Shown here piece by piece: positions 1 through 9,501 of a stretch of 64,000 nucleotides of DNA (position 1 is its first letter; each line of letters begins with the position of its first letter). The stretch lies in the NCBI RefSeq assembly GCF_000377505.1, contig NZ_KB898196.1, positions 62,001 to 126,000 of the forward strand. The letters are read 5' to 3'. This DNA is from Paenibacillus massiliensis 2301065 = DSM 16942. Lineage in GTDB: Bacteria; Bacillota; Bacilli; Paenibacillales; Paenibacillaceae. The notes under the pieces were generated by a model, which had not been told where the DNA came from, did no database searches, and was given only the letters and a program-made list of their open reading frames with translations. Position numbers and translations under genes: made by a program.

Positions 1-2
1 TT

Positions 3-2009
3 GCACTCGCACTGCTCCGGCATCAGGGTGTACAAGAGGAAATCTTCGGAGATACGCAGGCACAGCATACTGTGATGAAAATGCTCCTGCGTCGTCTGCG
101 GTTAAGTGATGCCATGCAGCCAGAGACCATCCTGTCTGCCCTGTCTGCCTGGAAGGGAGAAGGTAGACAGGTGGAGGAGCTGCCTGAGTCCACTCCCGAG
201 GAAGCTGATCTGAAGCAGGTCGTCTTGGGCTACGAGGAATGGAAGCGGGATCGTCATAAAATAGACTTCGACGACATTCTGCTACGGGCAGCGACTATGA
301 TGCGTGATCCAGACATCCTGCGTCCACTACAGCGACGCTTCTCTTATATTATGGTCGATGAGTTCCAGGACACCAATGTGCTCCAGTATGAAATGGTACG
401 CAGATTGGCCGCCCCACATCGCAACCTGATGGTTGTGGGTGATGACGACCAGACCATCTACACATTCAATGGTGCGCGTCAGGAGTCCATTCTGGAGTTC
501 GACCGCGTCTATCCGGGAGCCAAGATTATTACCCTGAATATTAATTATCGCAGTGATCCTCGCATTCTCGGCTTGGGCTCACGCATCATCGCTGTAAATC
601 GCCGGAGACGGAAGAAGACTCTCATGTCCGCAGGTCCAGGAGGCCTAGAGCCGCAATACTTCACTCCCGCTCAAGCGGAAGAGGAGGCCGCCCATGTAAT
701 CCAGCACCTGACCCAGCAGGTAGAGGAGGGTACGCTGCGTTATGCTGATATCGCTATTCTACACCGTACCGCGAGCGCCAGTCGGGCGATCTTCGAGCAG
801 TTAGTCATGCGGGAGATTCCTTTTGTCCAATATGGTGCGAGCTCCGTATTCTATGATCAGTCCCTGATTCGTCCGCTGATGGATCATCTGCGGCTGGCCC
901 TGAACCCTCGGCTGAAGGAGGCGCTTCCCAGTGTACTTGGCCCCCTCTATGTGCCTCGGGAGTCAGGAATCGAGTATCTCCAGACGGAGGACCGCAAGCA
1001 GCCCAAGAAGTATCCGCTCATTCACCTGACCCGTTGGGATCGACTGCAGAACTTCCAGCATGAGCAAGTCAAAGAACGGATTCGCCTGATTAAGAATCTC
1101 GCAGGGATGAAGCCTGTAGCAGCCATCCAGGAAATGCGACGCACATTTTATGATAAATATCTGGAGAGCGGTGATCCGGGTACATGGACACACTACAAAG
1201 AGACCATTCAGGAAAGTCTGGAGGAGCTTGAGACTGCTGCGCAGCGCTTCGAGACAGTGGAGGATTTCGTAGGCTTCGCTAACGAGCTGACAAGGCGTCA
1301 TCAAGAAATGGAGCAGCTACAGGCTGCTGCTGACGGGGATGCACTGCATCTCATGACCATTCATCGTGCCAAGGGCCTCGAATTTCCCTGCGTATATTGG
1401 ATCGGTGCCAGCGAGGGCTTGCTCCCGCACAGCTCGGCTCTAGCCTCCCAGGCACCGGAGGACCTGCGCCAAGGTCAGGCAACTGCGGGCTCTTCAGGCA
1501 CAACTTTATCCGATACGGATGCCCTGCTTGAAGAAGAACGGCGACTGGCCTACGTAGCGGTCACACGAGCGAAGCATATGCTGTATATTACGTCTCCAGC
1601 GTCTCATCATGGGAAGCCTGCCGCTGTATCCCGCTTTCTGCTGGAAGCTTACGGAGTCAAGCAGGTACCCTCTCGCCCTTCGACATCAAGACCGGAGGTC
1701 AAGGAACGAGTTAGCGAAGGGCGAAGCCCCCGCACCGTCACCATACCGGTGTGGGTCTGCCCGGATGTGGCTTGCGGAGCCTGGATGCGACAAGACACCC
1801 GGGGAGCATCTGGAGCGTCAGCAGCCTCATCTACTAACCGAAGCGGATCGTCAGCAGTTCACCAAAAGACAGGTCAGGCCAGACAAGGAACAGCTGGCCA
1901 GGCAGAACAAGCTGGATTTACCAGACAGACGACGCGGGAGGCACCGCCTGCATGTCCGCTATGCTCAGCAGCGATGCAGACGGGTACTCGTGCTGTGCCC
2001 GCCAGATAA
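3..2009 (+). CDS. UvrD/PcrA-like superfamily 1 DNA helicase, 5' end cut by window edge
   Basis: ATP-dependent DNA helicase of the UvrD/Rep/PcrA group. The frame is open to the left edge, so the N-terminus with the Walker A motif lies outside the window. Counting from the ATG at 72, I see FDDIL (about residue 66), the Walker B region VDEFQDT (95), GDDDQTIYTFNGA (123), LNINYRSDP, MTIHRAKGLEF, and the late motif AYVAVTRAKHMLY. The last 120 residues are unusual: a Ser/Thr/Gln/Ala-rich linker between CPDVAC and a terminal CPLC pair, which together could bind one zinc ion. Family membership is secure; the exact subfamily (PcrA or a paralogue) is not. A convergent carboxypeptidase and a small alarmone synthetase follow. 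Confidence 0.9.
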   Translation, partial: ALALLRHQGVQEEIFGDTQAQHTVMKMLLRRLRLSDAMQPETILSALSAWKGEGRQVEELPESTPEEADLKQVVLGYEEWKRDRHKIDFDDILLRAATMMRDPDILRPLQRRFSYIMVDEFQDTNVLQYEMVRRLAAPHRNLMVVGDDDQTIYTFNGARQESILEFDRVYPGAKIITLNINYRSDPRILGLGSRIIAVNRRRRKKTLMSAGPGGLEPQYFTPAQAEEEAAHVIQHLTQQVEEGTLRYADIAILHRTASASRAIFEQLVMREIPFVQYGASSVFYDQSLIRPLMDHLRLALNPRLKEALPSVLGPLYVPRESGIEYLQTEDRKQPKKYPLIHLTRWDRLQNFQHEQVKERIRLIKNLAGMKPVAAIQEMRRTFYDKYLESGDPGTWTHYKETIQESLEELETAAQRFETVEDFVGFANELTRRHQEMEQLQAAADGDALHLMTIHRAKGLEFPCVYWIGASEGLLPHSSALASQAPEDLRQGQATAGSSGTTLSDTDALLEEERRLAYVAVTRAKHMLYITSPASHHGKPAAVSRFLLEAYGVKQVPSRPSTSRPEVKERVSEGRSPRTVTIPVWVCPDVACGAWMRQDTRGASGASAASSTNRSGSSAVHQKTGQARQGTAGQAEQAGFTRQTTREAPPACPLCSAAMQTGTRAVPAR

Positions 2010-2104
2010 GATCATAGATCCTTTATATGTATACATTTGGAAGATTCGACACATACGCTATGCACATTTTTTCATAATTTAAGCTCACTTTAAGCGTGAA
2101 GCTT

Positions 2105-2134
2105 TTGCTTGTAAGATTCGGCTTAGTGTACAAT
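2105..2134 (+). promoter_or_regulatory. Candidate sigma-A promoter for the alarmone synthetase gene
   Basis: TTGCTT, an 18-base spacer and TACAAT sit about 250 bases upstream of the synthetase start, after the helicase stop. This would give a leader of roughly 250 bases, long for such a gene. I could not assign the leader to a known riboswitch class. Confidence 0.45.
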
Positions 2135-2388
2135 AGAATTAAGGCAAGAACAGCCCGAAAAAAACACATACGGCACGTGCAGGGCTATTCAATACGAAAG
2201 TGACAGTGTACAGCGCTCAGCAGTACATAATTCGCAGGCTGAATATTAGCAAGACAGGATATCTGGCAGGTCACCACGCTTTAACGAGGCCGTGGATCGT
2301 GAAGCCCATCTACCTTTTGGGAACACCGATTGCCAGCACTGCCCTGCTGCGATGTAACTTCCATGTACGGCCGGCTAGGAGAATGCAT

Positions 2389-3105
2389 GTGACTGAATCC
2401 AATTCGTCAACTTTGAATCAAATCCCACTCCCGCTTCATGAGTTCCAGCAGCATCTGGAGACTAATCATCAGCTCGCCAAGCAGTTCGAGGAGTGGAAGA
2501 AAATACCCGTCATGTACCAGCTCGCTTTGGAGGAGCTCCAGAACAAGATCAAGCTGATTCAGACCGAATGGAAGCTCATGGATGGCTTCAGTCCCATTGA
2601 GCATATCAAGACTCGGATCAAGGAGCCCCATAGTATATTGGAAAAGGTCCGCCGTAAAGGATATGAAGTCACGGTGGATAACGTGTTATCCCAGATTCAC
2701 GACATAGCGGGTATGCGTATCGTATGTGCTTTTGTCAAGGATATCTATCGTCTGCTGGATCATTTGCAGACCCGTGAGGATATACGCATCATAGAAGTAA
2801 AGGACTATATTGCTCATCCTAAGCCTAACGGCTATCAAAGTCTGCATGTCATTGTAGAGGTGCCCCTGATCCTGTTCGAGGGCAAGCGCTGGATGAAGGT
2901 CGAGATTCAGATGCGTACGCTCGCTATGGATTTCTGGGCCAGCCTGGAGCATATCCTGTATTACAAATTTGACAAACAGGTACCGGAATATGTTGTGACT
3001 GAGCTCGCCGAGGCAGCCAAAGCGGCCAATGCGCTGGATGACAAGATGCTGAGTCTGCGTCGTGAAATCCTGTCCCTGAGTGACGGACAGCGACAGCCTT
3101 CCTAG
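2389..3105 (+). CDS. Small alarmone synthetase, RelA/SpoT-domain GTP pyrophosphokinase
   Basis: Transfers pyrophosphate from ATP to GTP or GDP to make (p)ppGpp in the cytosol. About 238 residues, close to the stand-alone synthetases YjbM and YwaC of Bacillus subtilis, with no HD hydrolase, TGS or ACT domain. Visible signatures are IKTRIKEPHSILEK, the core DIAGMRIVCAFVKDIY, the substrate loop KPNGYQSLHV and VEIQMRTLAMDFWASLEH. The frame is open from an ATG at 2200, but that extension does not look like protein. I chose GTG 2389 because AGGAG at 2377-2381 lies 7 bases upstream; ATG 2383 would be too close to it. Expression probably starts at the promoter near 2130. Whether it is the RelP or RelQ type cannot be settled by eye. 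Confidence 0.85.
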   Translation: MTESNSSTLNQIPLPLHEFQQHLETNHQLAKQFEEWKKIPVMYQLALEELQNKIKLIQTEWKLMDGFSPIEHIKTRIKEPHSILEKVRRKGYEVTVDNVLSQIHDIAGMRIVCAFVKDIYRLLDHLQTREDIRIIEVKDYIAHPKPNGYQSLHVIVEVPLILFEGKRWMKVEIQMRTLAMDFWASLEHILYYKFDKQVPEYVVTELAEAAKAANALDDKMLSLRREILSLSDGQRQPS

Positions 3106-3146
3106 TCCCGTTCTTAGCTTGTCCTAATGACAATGTGAACAAAAAC

Positions 3147-3222
3147 GGCCTGCTCCCGGAGCACAAGCTTATGCCCCGAGAGCAGGCCTGACTTGTGACC
3201 AGCTCTGCTATGTGGAGCTGGT
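3147..3222. terminator. Two consecutive GC-rich hairpins after the synthetase gene
   Basis: GGCCTGCTC (3147-3155) pairs with GAGCAGGCC (3180-3188), and ACCAGCTC (about 3198-3205) pairs with GAGCTGGT (3215-3222). Neither has a clear T run. They precede the larger nested palindrome and may help stop transcription between the convergent genes. Confidence 0.4.
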
Positions 3223-3240
3223 ACTACAGCCAGTGAAGAG

Positions 3241-3376
3241 AACAAAAAAACAGGTCGAGAACCACTGAGCTGATATGCTCCCATCATAGTAGAAGTAGAA
3301 GTTTTGTTTTTTCTACTGTCTACTATGATGGGAGCACTTCACTGAGCTCTGTCCCCGACCTGTTTTTTCTATTGTT
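3241..3376. repeat. Nested 136-base palindrome between convergent genes
   Basis: An outer pair (ACAGGTCG at 3250 and CGACCTGT at 3356, flanked by A and T runs) encloses an inner pair of 24-25-base arms (GCTCCCATCATAGTAGA and its complement, one-base bulge) around a T-rich loop. With A runs on the left and T runs on the right it could terminate both converging genes. The size and nesting also resemble a miniature mobile element. No second copy was seen in this window. Confidence 0.7.
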
Positions 3377-3462
3377 AGATCGCTATGACCTTGCATGATC
3401 CTCGTCTCATTGCAAGTTCAGTTGCTTCTCCGATACACTACACTTCAATGATTCTCTTGTCA

Positions 3463-4476
3463 CTACAGCTTCATATGATCCTCGTCAAAATACTCCTCCA
3501 GCGTCAGTCCCAGCTTGGCTACGTCTTGTGCAAGCTCCTTGCCAAGGTATCGAATGTGCCAAGGCTCATATACATAACCCGTAATACTCTCCTTGCCATC
3601 TGGATAGCGAATGACAAAGCCATATTCAGGTCCATGCTCTGCGAGCCATTTGCCTTCTTTGGTGCTGCCAAGCGACTCTTCCAGCGCATTCCCTACACTT
3701 GGGCTGGATACGTCGATGGACAGCCCCGTCTGATGCTCACTCATACCAGGGACGGCGCTCACGCGTGATGCATAGGTCTCACCCTTGGTCTTCACGTTGT
3801 TGTTATAGATGGCCTCTTGACGTTTGTAGGACCGGTATCCAGAGACAGCGCGCAGCTCTATCCCATCCTGCTCTGCTGCTGCGAAGAGTTCCTCAAGTGC
3901 CTGAGCTGCTTCCTTACGCATATGGCGCTTCTCATGAGGGCCGTCGAAGGAGAACGGTACATTCGGCTCGACCAGATCACTAGGCTCATAGCCATCTGGA
4001 AGGCTACGCTGCTTGTTCACAATGACAGCAATGGCCTCAGCGTTCGTCACTACAGCCTTGCTTCCCTGCTCCTGTACTGTCGCTTGCAGTGCATTGTTCT
4101 GACGTTGTGCCAGCACTGGAGCTGCTGACGAGCTCGAACCGCCTGTAGCCTGTCCCACTCCTGAGTCCCCACCTGCGGCCTGATCTCCCGATGCTTGTCC
4201 TGCACCAGTAGATCCAGTAGCAGACCCCGGGGATACCTCAGTGTTGTTGTCGTCAGTGCTGCCGTCTACTGCTGGTGTATCTGTCCCCGGTGCAGCAGGC
4301 TGTACAGACTGCTCTCCGCCTTGCTCTCCTTGAGAGGCCGCCAGGTTGTCGCTCTCCTGCTTGCCGGCTCCCCCTTCGCCGCAACCGCCTAGCAGCATTG
4401 CTGGCACCAGTAGGCCCGGAATCAACAGTCTTGTCCAAGATTTATAACCGCTCATGCGGTGCTTCATATGCTCCAT
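3463..4476 (-). CDS. Lipoprotein D-alanyl-D-alanine carboxypeptidase, VanY/M15B family
   Basis: Zinc peptidase that trims the terminal D-Ala from peptidoglycan stem peptides outside the membrane. The N-terminus has a hydrophobic stretch ending in the lipobox LLGGC near residue 32, so it is a membrane-anchored lipoprotein. Residues about 35-130 are a low-complexity Gly/Ser/Gln/Asp linker. The catalytic domain is C-terminal: SGYRSYKRQEAIYNN, then the zinc motif SEHQTGLSIDVSS and EPWHIRYLG, the full VanY His/Asp/His set. An ATG at 4467 is an alternative start and does not alter the lipobox. The gene is single and convergent with the alarmone synthetase. The substrate (D-Ala-D-Ala or another) cannot be told from sequence. 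Confidence 0.88.
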   Translation of the reverse strand: MEHMKHRMSGYKSWTRLLIPGLLVPAMLLGGCGEGGAGKQESDNLAASQGEQGGEQSVQPAAPGTDTPAVDGSTDDNNTEVSPGSATGSTGAGQASGDQAAGGDSGVGQATGGSSSSAAPVLAQRQNNALQATVQEQGSKAVVTNAEAIAVIVNKQRSLPDGYEPSDLVEPNVPFSFDGPHEKRHMRKEAAQALEELFAAAEQDGIELRAVSGYRSYKRQEAIYNNNVKTKGETYASRVSAVPGMSEHQTGLSIDVSSPSVGNALEESLGSTKEGKWLAEHGPEYGFVIRYPDGKESITGYVYEPWHIRYLGKELAQDVAKLGLTLEEYFDEDHMKL

Positions 4477-4630
4477 GAGATAAGCTCCTTCATCTATGTC
4501 AGGATGAATATTCGATCTTCAGATCGCACCATCCCATTGTATCCAAATTGTGAATAAGTCACGATGTTCATATAGGACCATGCCATGAACTGAGTAACTG
4601 ATATAGTCCTATTATAGCCTAATTCGTCTA

Positions 4631-5320
4631 TCAGACGTCTCTTTTCGACAGACTTCCAATTCGTTCCTGCACATTCGCAGCGGCATGCTGACGAACGATG
4701 TCGAGTGCCTGAAGCGCCTTAGGGTGATGAGACATCAGGGCGGCTACATCACGAAGCTCAGGCTGAGACACCGGCCCTGTAGATGAGCGAATCTCGAACG
4801 TATGCAGTTCGGGGCCTGGTTGATGAAGGGTTCCTTCGGCCGCTGCCTCCGCAATCCACTCACCGAATGCGCCCCCCCCTCGTCTGCCCTCCCCAGACGG
4901 ATCGACAGCGAGTCGTTCGAGAGGATTACTTCCAGGTGTCCTTCCCCGGTCTCTCGCCCACTCGTCAAATACGCCTGATAACAGCTCCGCCTTCGACAGC
5001 CCTGCTGCTTCCAGTCTGAGCAACGGATCAGCCTCTAGCACAGCCAGTGCCTCCGTGGCATGCCTGCACTCCTGCTCTCCACAGCTACAGTCTTCAAGGA
5101 TAAGGAGGGGCAGCTGTCTTTTGATCCATTCAGATGCCTCTCCCTGCAATAGTTGGTACAGCTCCAGGGGGAAGCCGCGTAGCCTGTTCAATATGCTCTC
5201 TCTGGTTGGAAGAGCAAGCAGTTCCGTCTTGCCTGTGACTGTACACACAGGCTGCTCTTGCCGCTCATCGCCCCACTCTGCCGACCATGTCCCTGCAGCC
5301 ACCTGCAGACTTATTCGCAT
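4631..5320 (-). CDS. SWIM-type zinc finger protein coupled to SNF2 helicase
   Basis: About 229 residues. The only recognisable motif is CSCGEQECRH near residue 88, which fits the SWIM zinc finger spacing CxCx(n)CxH. SWIM proteins are common partners of bacterial SNF2 helicases and are thought to bind nucleic acid or protein. The SNF2 stop (5323-5325) lies 2 bases before the ATG at 5320, with GGGGG 7 bases upstream of it; the TTG at 5341 that opens the frame is less likely. The rest is acidic and Leu/Ala-rich with no other motif I know. Its function is inferred from the finger and the neighbour. Confidence 0.7.
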   Translation of the reverse strand: MRISLQVAAGTWSAEWGDERQEQPVCTVTGKTELLALPTRESILNRLRGFPLELYQLLQGEASEWIKRQLPLLILEDCSCGEQECRHATEALAVLEADPLLRLEAAGLSKAELLSGVFDEWARDRGRTPGSNPLERLAVDPSGEGRRGGGAFGEWIAEAAAEGTLHQPGPELHTFEIRSSTGPVSQPELRDVAALMSHHPKALQALDIVRQHAAANVQERIGSLSKRDV

Positions 5321-5322
5321 CT

Positions 5323-8300
5323 TCATTCCCCCTGCAACCAAATATCATTCTGCAAGGCAACCAAGCCTCGCAGCTCTTCATCTGACATCTCTGTAAGCCA
5401 ATTCTCGCCAGAGCCGACAACCTGCTCGGACAGCATCTTTTTGCTCTCAATCAGCTCATCAATCCGTTCCTCCAGCGTGCCCTGACAAATCAGCTTGTGC
5501 ACCTGAACATTGCGGTTCTGTCCAATCCGGAATACACGGTCTGTCGCCTGATTCTCCACAGCGGGATTCCACCAGCGATCATAATGGATGACATGGCTAG
5601 CCCGTGTCAGATTCAGACCGACGCCTCCTGCTCGAAGCGAGAGAACGAAGATATCTGGTCCTTCCCCCTGTTGGAATCGCTGCACCAGCTCATCTCTCTG
5701 CTGCTTGGACAGCCCGCCGTGGAGGAAAGAAGGACGCTCGTCATACATCCGTGCCAGACGTGATACCAGAAGCTCTCCCATAGCTACATACTGAGTGAAG
5801 ATCAGTGCTGCTTCTCCATTGGCACGTATGGCCTCGATCAGCTCCAGCAGTCGTTCCATTTTGCCCGAGGCCTCTGACTTGGTATTCTCTCCCCGTTTAC
5901 TCCCTAATAGAGCAGGGTGATTACAGATCTGCTTCAGCTTCGTCAAGGAGGAGAGGACCAAGCCTTTGCGTGCGATGCCACTTTGTCCATCCAAGGTCCC
6001 CATCAATTGATCAACGACGCCCCTGTACATACCCGCCTGCTCTGGAGTCAGCACACAATATGATTTGAGCTCCAGCTTCTCTGGAAGGTCCTTGCGAATA
6101 TCGGGGTCACTCTTCAATCTGCGCAGCATGAAGGGCGAGACAAGCTTGTGCAGCTCACGTAGCATCTCCTGTCGATCCTCCGCTGCTCCGGTATACCGGT
6201 GCCGGAAGGAGGTCGCGCTTCCAAGATAACCAGGATTCAGGAAATGAAAGATCGACCACAGCTCGCTGAGACGGTTCTCAACGGGAGTGCCTGTCATGGC
6301 AATCCGATGCGGAGCCGAGAGCTTCATAACGCTCTGCGATTGCTTGGTCCTGGAATTCTTGATGTATTGTGCTTCGTCCAGCACAATGGAGGACCACGAT
6401 ACGGCCGATAGATCGCCTCCGTCGCGACCAGCCAGATGATAGGTCGTCAGTACAATCTCATGATCCATAACCTGGTTCACGAAATCCTCACCATGCAGTC
6501 GCTGGCCCCCATGATGGATATATAGCGACAGGTCGGGTGCGAATCGCTGTAGCTCCCGCTGCCAATTGCCGAGCAAGGAGGTCGGGCAGATAATCAGCGC
6601 AGGCCCCCTGTTGCTATTGGACGGGCTGTAATCGAGTAGACAGGTAATTACCTGTATTGTCTTTCCCAGTCCCATATCGTCCGCAAGGCACACACCAAAG
6701 CCCAGATCACGCATCGCAGACAACCACTGGAAGCCACGCTCCTGATATGGACGCAATTGTCCATGCAGTTGGGGAGGTACCCGCCTTGGAGCAACAGATC
6801 TTAGCACACCGCCCTCCAGCAGCGAGCCCAGCAGACCGAACGACTCAGTGCCATAGATGGATATGCCCTTCCAGACGGAGCCCTCCTCTGGGTCCTGCTC
6901 GGCAGACAAATGCATCCATTCGGCCAGAGTCATCTCGCCCTCTTCCTGTTTCTTGATGTATCTCAGTACCTGTCGCAGCTCTTTCGGATCAATCTCAACC
7001 CATTCGCCTCGCAAGTGTACATAGGGCAGGTTAGTTGCAGCGATGGCTTCAAGCTCCGCCAGTGACAGCACATTCCCACCCAGCACCGCCTCGGCATCGA
7101 AGGCTACAATTTGATGCATGCCTAGTGGAGAGGCCTCCACTGCGTTTGTCCCGAACGCAGTACCCTCTGCATGCTCACGCATACGCAGACGCAAGCCTGC
7201 ACGCTTACGTCCCTCCTTGCTCCATTTGGAGGGCATTTGTACAGCTGCACCGATCTTCTGTAGTCTTGGGACGGATTCGAGCAGGAAAGGATAGAACTGC
7301 TCCGGGCTCAAGGTGAAGGCTTCCGGGTAGGGATTCTGCATTGCCCCCTGCACCTCACGCGACACCTCCGCTGCACGTCCCATACTCATGAGTAGCTGCA
7401 GACGAAGCTGGCGATAAATGATATGCCCGCGTTCAAGATCAGGCTTGTCATACGTCCATATATCCGCCGCTGATAGACGGAGGGACGGCTCCAGCACACT
7501 TTCCGCCCAGAAGGTCACCTGCCAGTTCATAGCTCCCTCCTCCAGAGGAGGCTCAAGACGCAGACACAGGCGTAAGCTCCCTTCCTCAGGCTCTCTTTCT
7601 TCCTTCCCACTCTGCGGAATACCTGCTCCATTCAATGAAGCCACCTGTGCATGGAGCTCCTCCATCTCAGCTGGCGTACCCTGAATGGTGATCGGTCGCG
7701 TACCTGTCAGCAGACTGTTCCACCATAGATCAGCCAGCGGTGAAGTCCCGCGGCGATAATCCGGGCGCTGCCTGGAGAGCTCGCGCTCACGTTCCGCCGT
7801 CGCCTTGCGCATCTCCTGCTGAATGATGGCAGACATGAAGGAATGCAGCACGATCGCTGCGGCTTCTTCCCGAGAGGAAGGATCATGATTCGCAAGCAGC
7901 GTTGGCGCAGACAGGCCAATCGCAGGCATTGCTGCTGCTAGCTCACGAAATCTACCGATATCCTCTTCAGATTCCAGTCGTGGCTGCCAGACACCCATCG
8001 CAGATTCCTGCACACCGCGTCGTCTGGCACCGCCAGACTGCACCTGCTGGATGCCTGGCACAACCTCGCCTCTATGAATCAGTTCAAGCGCAAACCGCGC
8101 CGCTGTCCGCCAATAAGGCAGCTCTTCTCCTGCCCGAATACCTGCAGCAGCACAGTCCTGTTCACTCAAGCGCAGCAGCAGCTCAAGCGCATCTGCAGGC
8201 TCCAATGCCAGTCCTTCCAATGTACGTCCGAGCATGGCTCGCCTCTTGCCTCCGCCTGATTGCTCCGCACGTCCAGTATTGGGCACACGCAGCTCAGCCA

Positions 8301-8454
8301 GCCGCAATGCTGCCTGCCGAAAAGGTTGTATTCCGTTAGATAGCTTCAGTCTTCGTACGACACTGCTCCAGGCATCGACACGTGGCTCAGAAGTCTCACC
8401 CGAGAAGCAGAACATTACATCTCCAAGCCAAATTGCGTACAGCGGTTGGTTCAT
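5323..8454 (-). CDS. SNF2/RapA-like ATP-dependent helicase
   Basis: Large (1043 residues) SWI2/SNF2 ATPase that would translocate on double-stranded DNA. The first 450 residues match the region typical of bacterial SNF2 proteins upstream of the motor. Motor motifs follow: Walker A DDMGLGKTIQ (about residue 600), IICPTSLLGNW, LDEAQYIKN, AMTGTPVENRL, FTQYVAMGELL, SLRAGGVGLNL and the late motif RAFRIGQ-like DRVFRIGQ. Length and motif order are normal, with no frameshift. It is first in a two-gene operon with the SWIM protein. Its role in bacteria is poorly defined (transcription recycling, repair or defence); nothing nearby suggests a defence island. Confidence 0.92.
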   Translation of the reverse strand: MNQPLYAIWLGDVMFCFSGETSEPRVDAWSSVVRRLKLSNGIQPFRQAALRLAELRVPNTGRAEQSGGGKRRAMLGRTLEGLALEPADALELLLRLSEQDCAAAGIRAGEELPYWRTAARFALELIHRGEVVPGIQQVQSGGARRRGVQESAMGVWQPRLESEEDIGRFRELAAAMPAIGLSAPTLLANHDPSSREEAAAIVLHSFMSAIIQQEMRKATAERERELSRQRPDYRRGTSPLADLWWNSLLTGTRPITIQGTPAEMEELHAQVASLNGAGIPQSGKEEREPEEGSLRLCLRLEPPLEEGAMNWQVTFWAESVLEPSLRLSAADIWTYDKPDLERGHIIYRQLRLQLLMSMGRAAEVSREVQGAMQNPYPEAFTLSPEQFYPFLLESVPRLQKIGAAVQMPSKWSKEGRKRAGLRLRMREHAEGTAFGTNAVEASPLGMHQIVAFDAEAVLGGNVLSLAELEAIAATNLPYVHLRGEWVEIDPKELRQVLRYIKKQEEGEMTLAEWMHLSAEQDPEEGSVWKGISIYGTESFGLLGSLLEGGVLRSVAPRRVPPQLHGQLRPYQERGFQWLSAMRDLGFGVCLADDMGLGKTIQVITCLLDYSPSNSNRGPALIICPTSLLGNWQRELQRFAPDLSLYIHHGGQRLHGEDFVNQVMDHEIVLTTYHLAGRDGGDLSAVSWSSIVLDEAQYIKNSRTKQSQSVMKLSAPHRIAMTGTPVENRLSELWSIFHFLNPGYLGSATSFRHRYTGAAEDRQEMLRELHKLVSPFMLRRLKSDPDIRKDLPEKLELKSYCVLTPEQAGMYRGVVDQLMGTLDGQSGIARKGLVLSSLTKLKQICNHPALLGSKRGENTKSEASGKMERLLELIEAIRANGEAALIFTQYVAMGELLVSRLARMYDERPSFLHGGLSKQQRDELVQRFQQGEGPDIFVLSLRAGGVGLNLTRASHVIHYDRWWNPAVENQATDRVFRIGQNRNVQVHKLICQGTLEERIDELIESKKMLSEQVVGSGENWLTEMSDEELRGLVALQNDIWLQGE

Positions 8455-8543
8455 ATCAATCTCCCGTCCAGCCTCTAATTGTTACTCTTCATCATATACG
8501 AAAATCCCGCCAAATCAAAATGCTTTCGAAATTATGCTGACGC

Positions 8544-8582
8544 CAAAAAGACGTCCCCGGTATTCTGGAGACGCTTTTTGGG
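8544..8582 (-). terminator. Terminator after the RNase H gene
   Basis: An imperfect stem with AAAAAG on one side and CTTTTT on the other, enclosing GTC/GAC and CC/GG pairs, lies in the gap between the RNase H stop and the SNF2 start. It would work in the leftward direction. Confidence 0.55.
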
Positions 8583-8636
8583 GAGATCAGCCCTACTAGT
8601 ATTCGCGCGAATGAAGGGACTGAGCTGAAAGGGGAG

Positions 8637-9308
8637 CTACTTTCTCCCGTAATCCGCCTTGATTTCTCCCCAGCTCTTGGTTTCCCACTTGACTACTTTA
8701 TTGGTATACGTATTATTCTGCAGCCACCGCTCCGCGCGGTCTACCAGATCCCAGATCTCTCGTGTCGATTCATCGCGCGGCAAAGTGGAGACGGCCTTCT
8801 TCTGTCTGACCCATTTCAGGGCGTTGACCGAGTCGCTATAGACTGTCTTGTTGCTGTTCTGATTCTTGAGATACGCAAGTCCATGCACGATGGCCAGGAA
8901 TTCGCCCAGATTGTTCGTCCCCTTGGCAATTGGCCCGCAAGAGAACAGTACCTCACCAGTGCGGGTGTCGACCCCCTTATACTCCACTGGACCCGGATTT
9001 CCGCGTGTGCCTACATCCACCGAAATGCTGTCATAATCAATGTCCGTTGCTGGTGCTCCTCCTGAATGTGCTGTGCCCTTGCCTGCACTGGAGCCCTTGC
9101 TTCCCGAGGAGGTTTTGCCTGTACCTGCCACATTACCCCAGATTCCCTTCCAGCCGTGGGCAAATGCCTTCTCCGCCTCTGCCTTGGACGGAAAAGCCTT
9201 GAACTTCGCCCCCGTTACACCGCTCACCTGCGTCTGACACTCAGCCCAGCTTGTATAGACACCTGGTGTCTTCCCTTCCCAGACAACATAGAATTTTTGG
9301 TTAGCCAT
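8637..9308 (-). CDS. rnhA: Ribonuclease H with N-terminal viroplasmin (hybrid-binding) domain
   Basis: Cleaves RNA in RNA-DNA hybrids. Residues 1-50 (KFYVVWEGKTPGVYTSW to AFAHGW) form a caulimovirus viroplasmin domain, the hybrid-binding module also found in eukaryotic RNase H1. A Gly/Ser linker (about 60-85) leads to the RNase HI domain. Candidate acidic residues are Asp in VDVGTRGNPG, Glu in NNLGEFLA, Asp in VYSDSVNAL and a late Asp in IKADYG. The length of 223 is normal for this fusion, seen in many Firmicutes. The gene stands alone with a terminator downstream. Confidence 0.9.
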   Translation of the reverse strand: MANQKFYVVWEGKTPGVYTSWAECQTQVSGVTGAKFKAFPSKAEAEKAFAHGWKGIWGNVAGTGKTSSGSKGSSAGKGTAHSGGAPATDIDYDSISVDVGTRGNPGPVEYKGVDTRTGEVLFSCGPIAKGTNNLGEFLAIVHGLAYLKNQNSNKTVYSDSVNALKWVRQKKAVSTLPRDESTREIWDLVDRAERWLQNNTYTNKVVKWETKSWGEIKADYGRK

Positions 9309-9501
9309 AGATCCTCCATGTATGAAAAGATTAGTTTTTAAATTTCATGATCATCAAATGAACCTGTCCAACATAACATTTTATCATGTCATATGTTACA
9401 TGTGGGCAAAATGGGTATATTCATAATAGATCATTCTTGACCCGCTGGTCATCGCAAATGACCGTAGAGCGAACATTCACTTCAGTTAGGAGGATTTCGA
9501 A

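Noticed and set aside
2139-2388. Riboswitch in the long leader of the alarmone synthetase gene
   Set aside because: I looked for ykkC-type (guanidine, ppGpp, PRPP) signatures and found none of the conserved ACGR/GGGACGA blocks; only a short AGCCC/GGGCT pair is visible.
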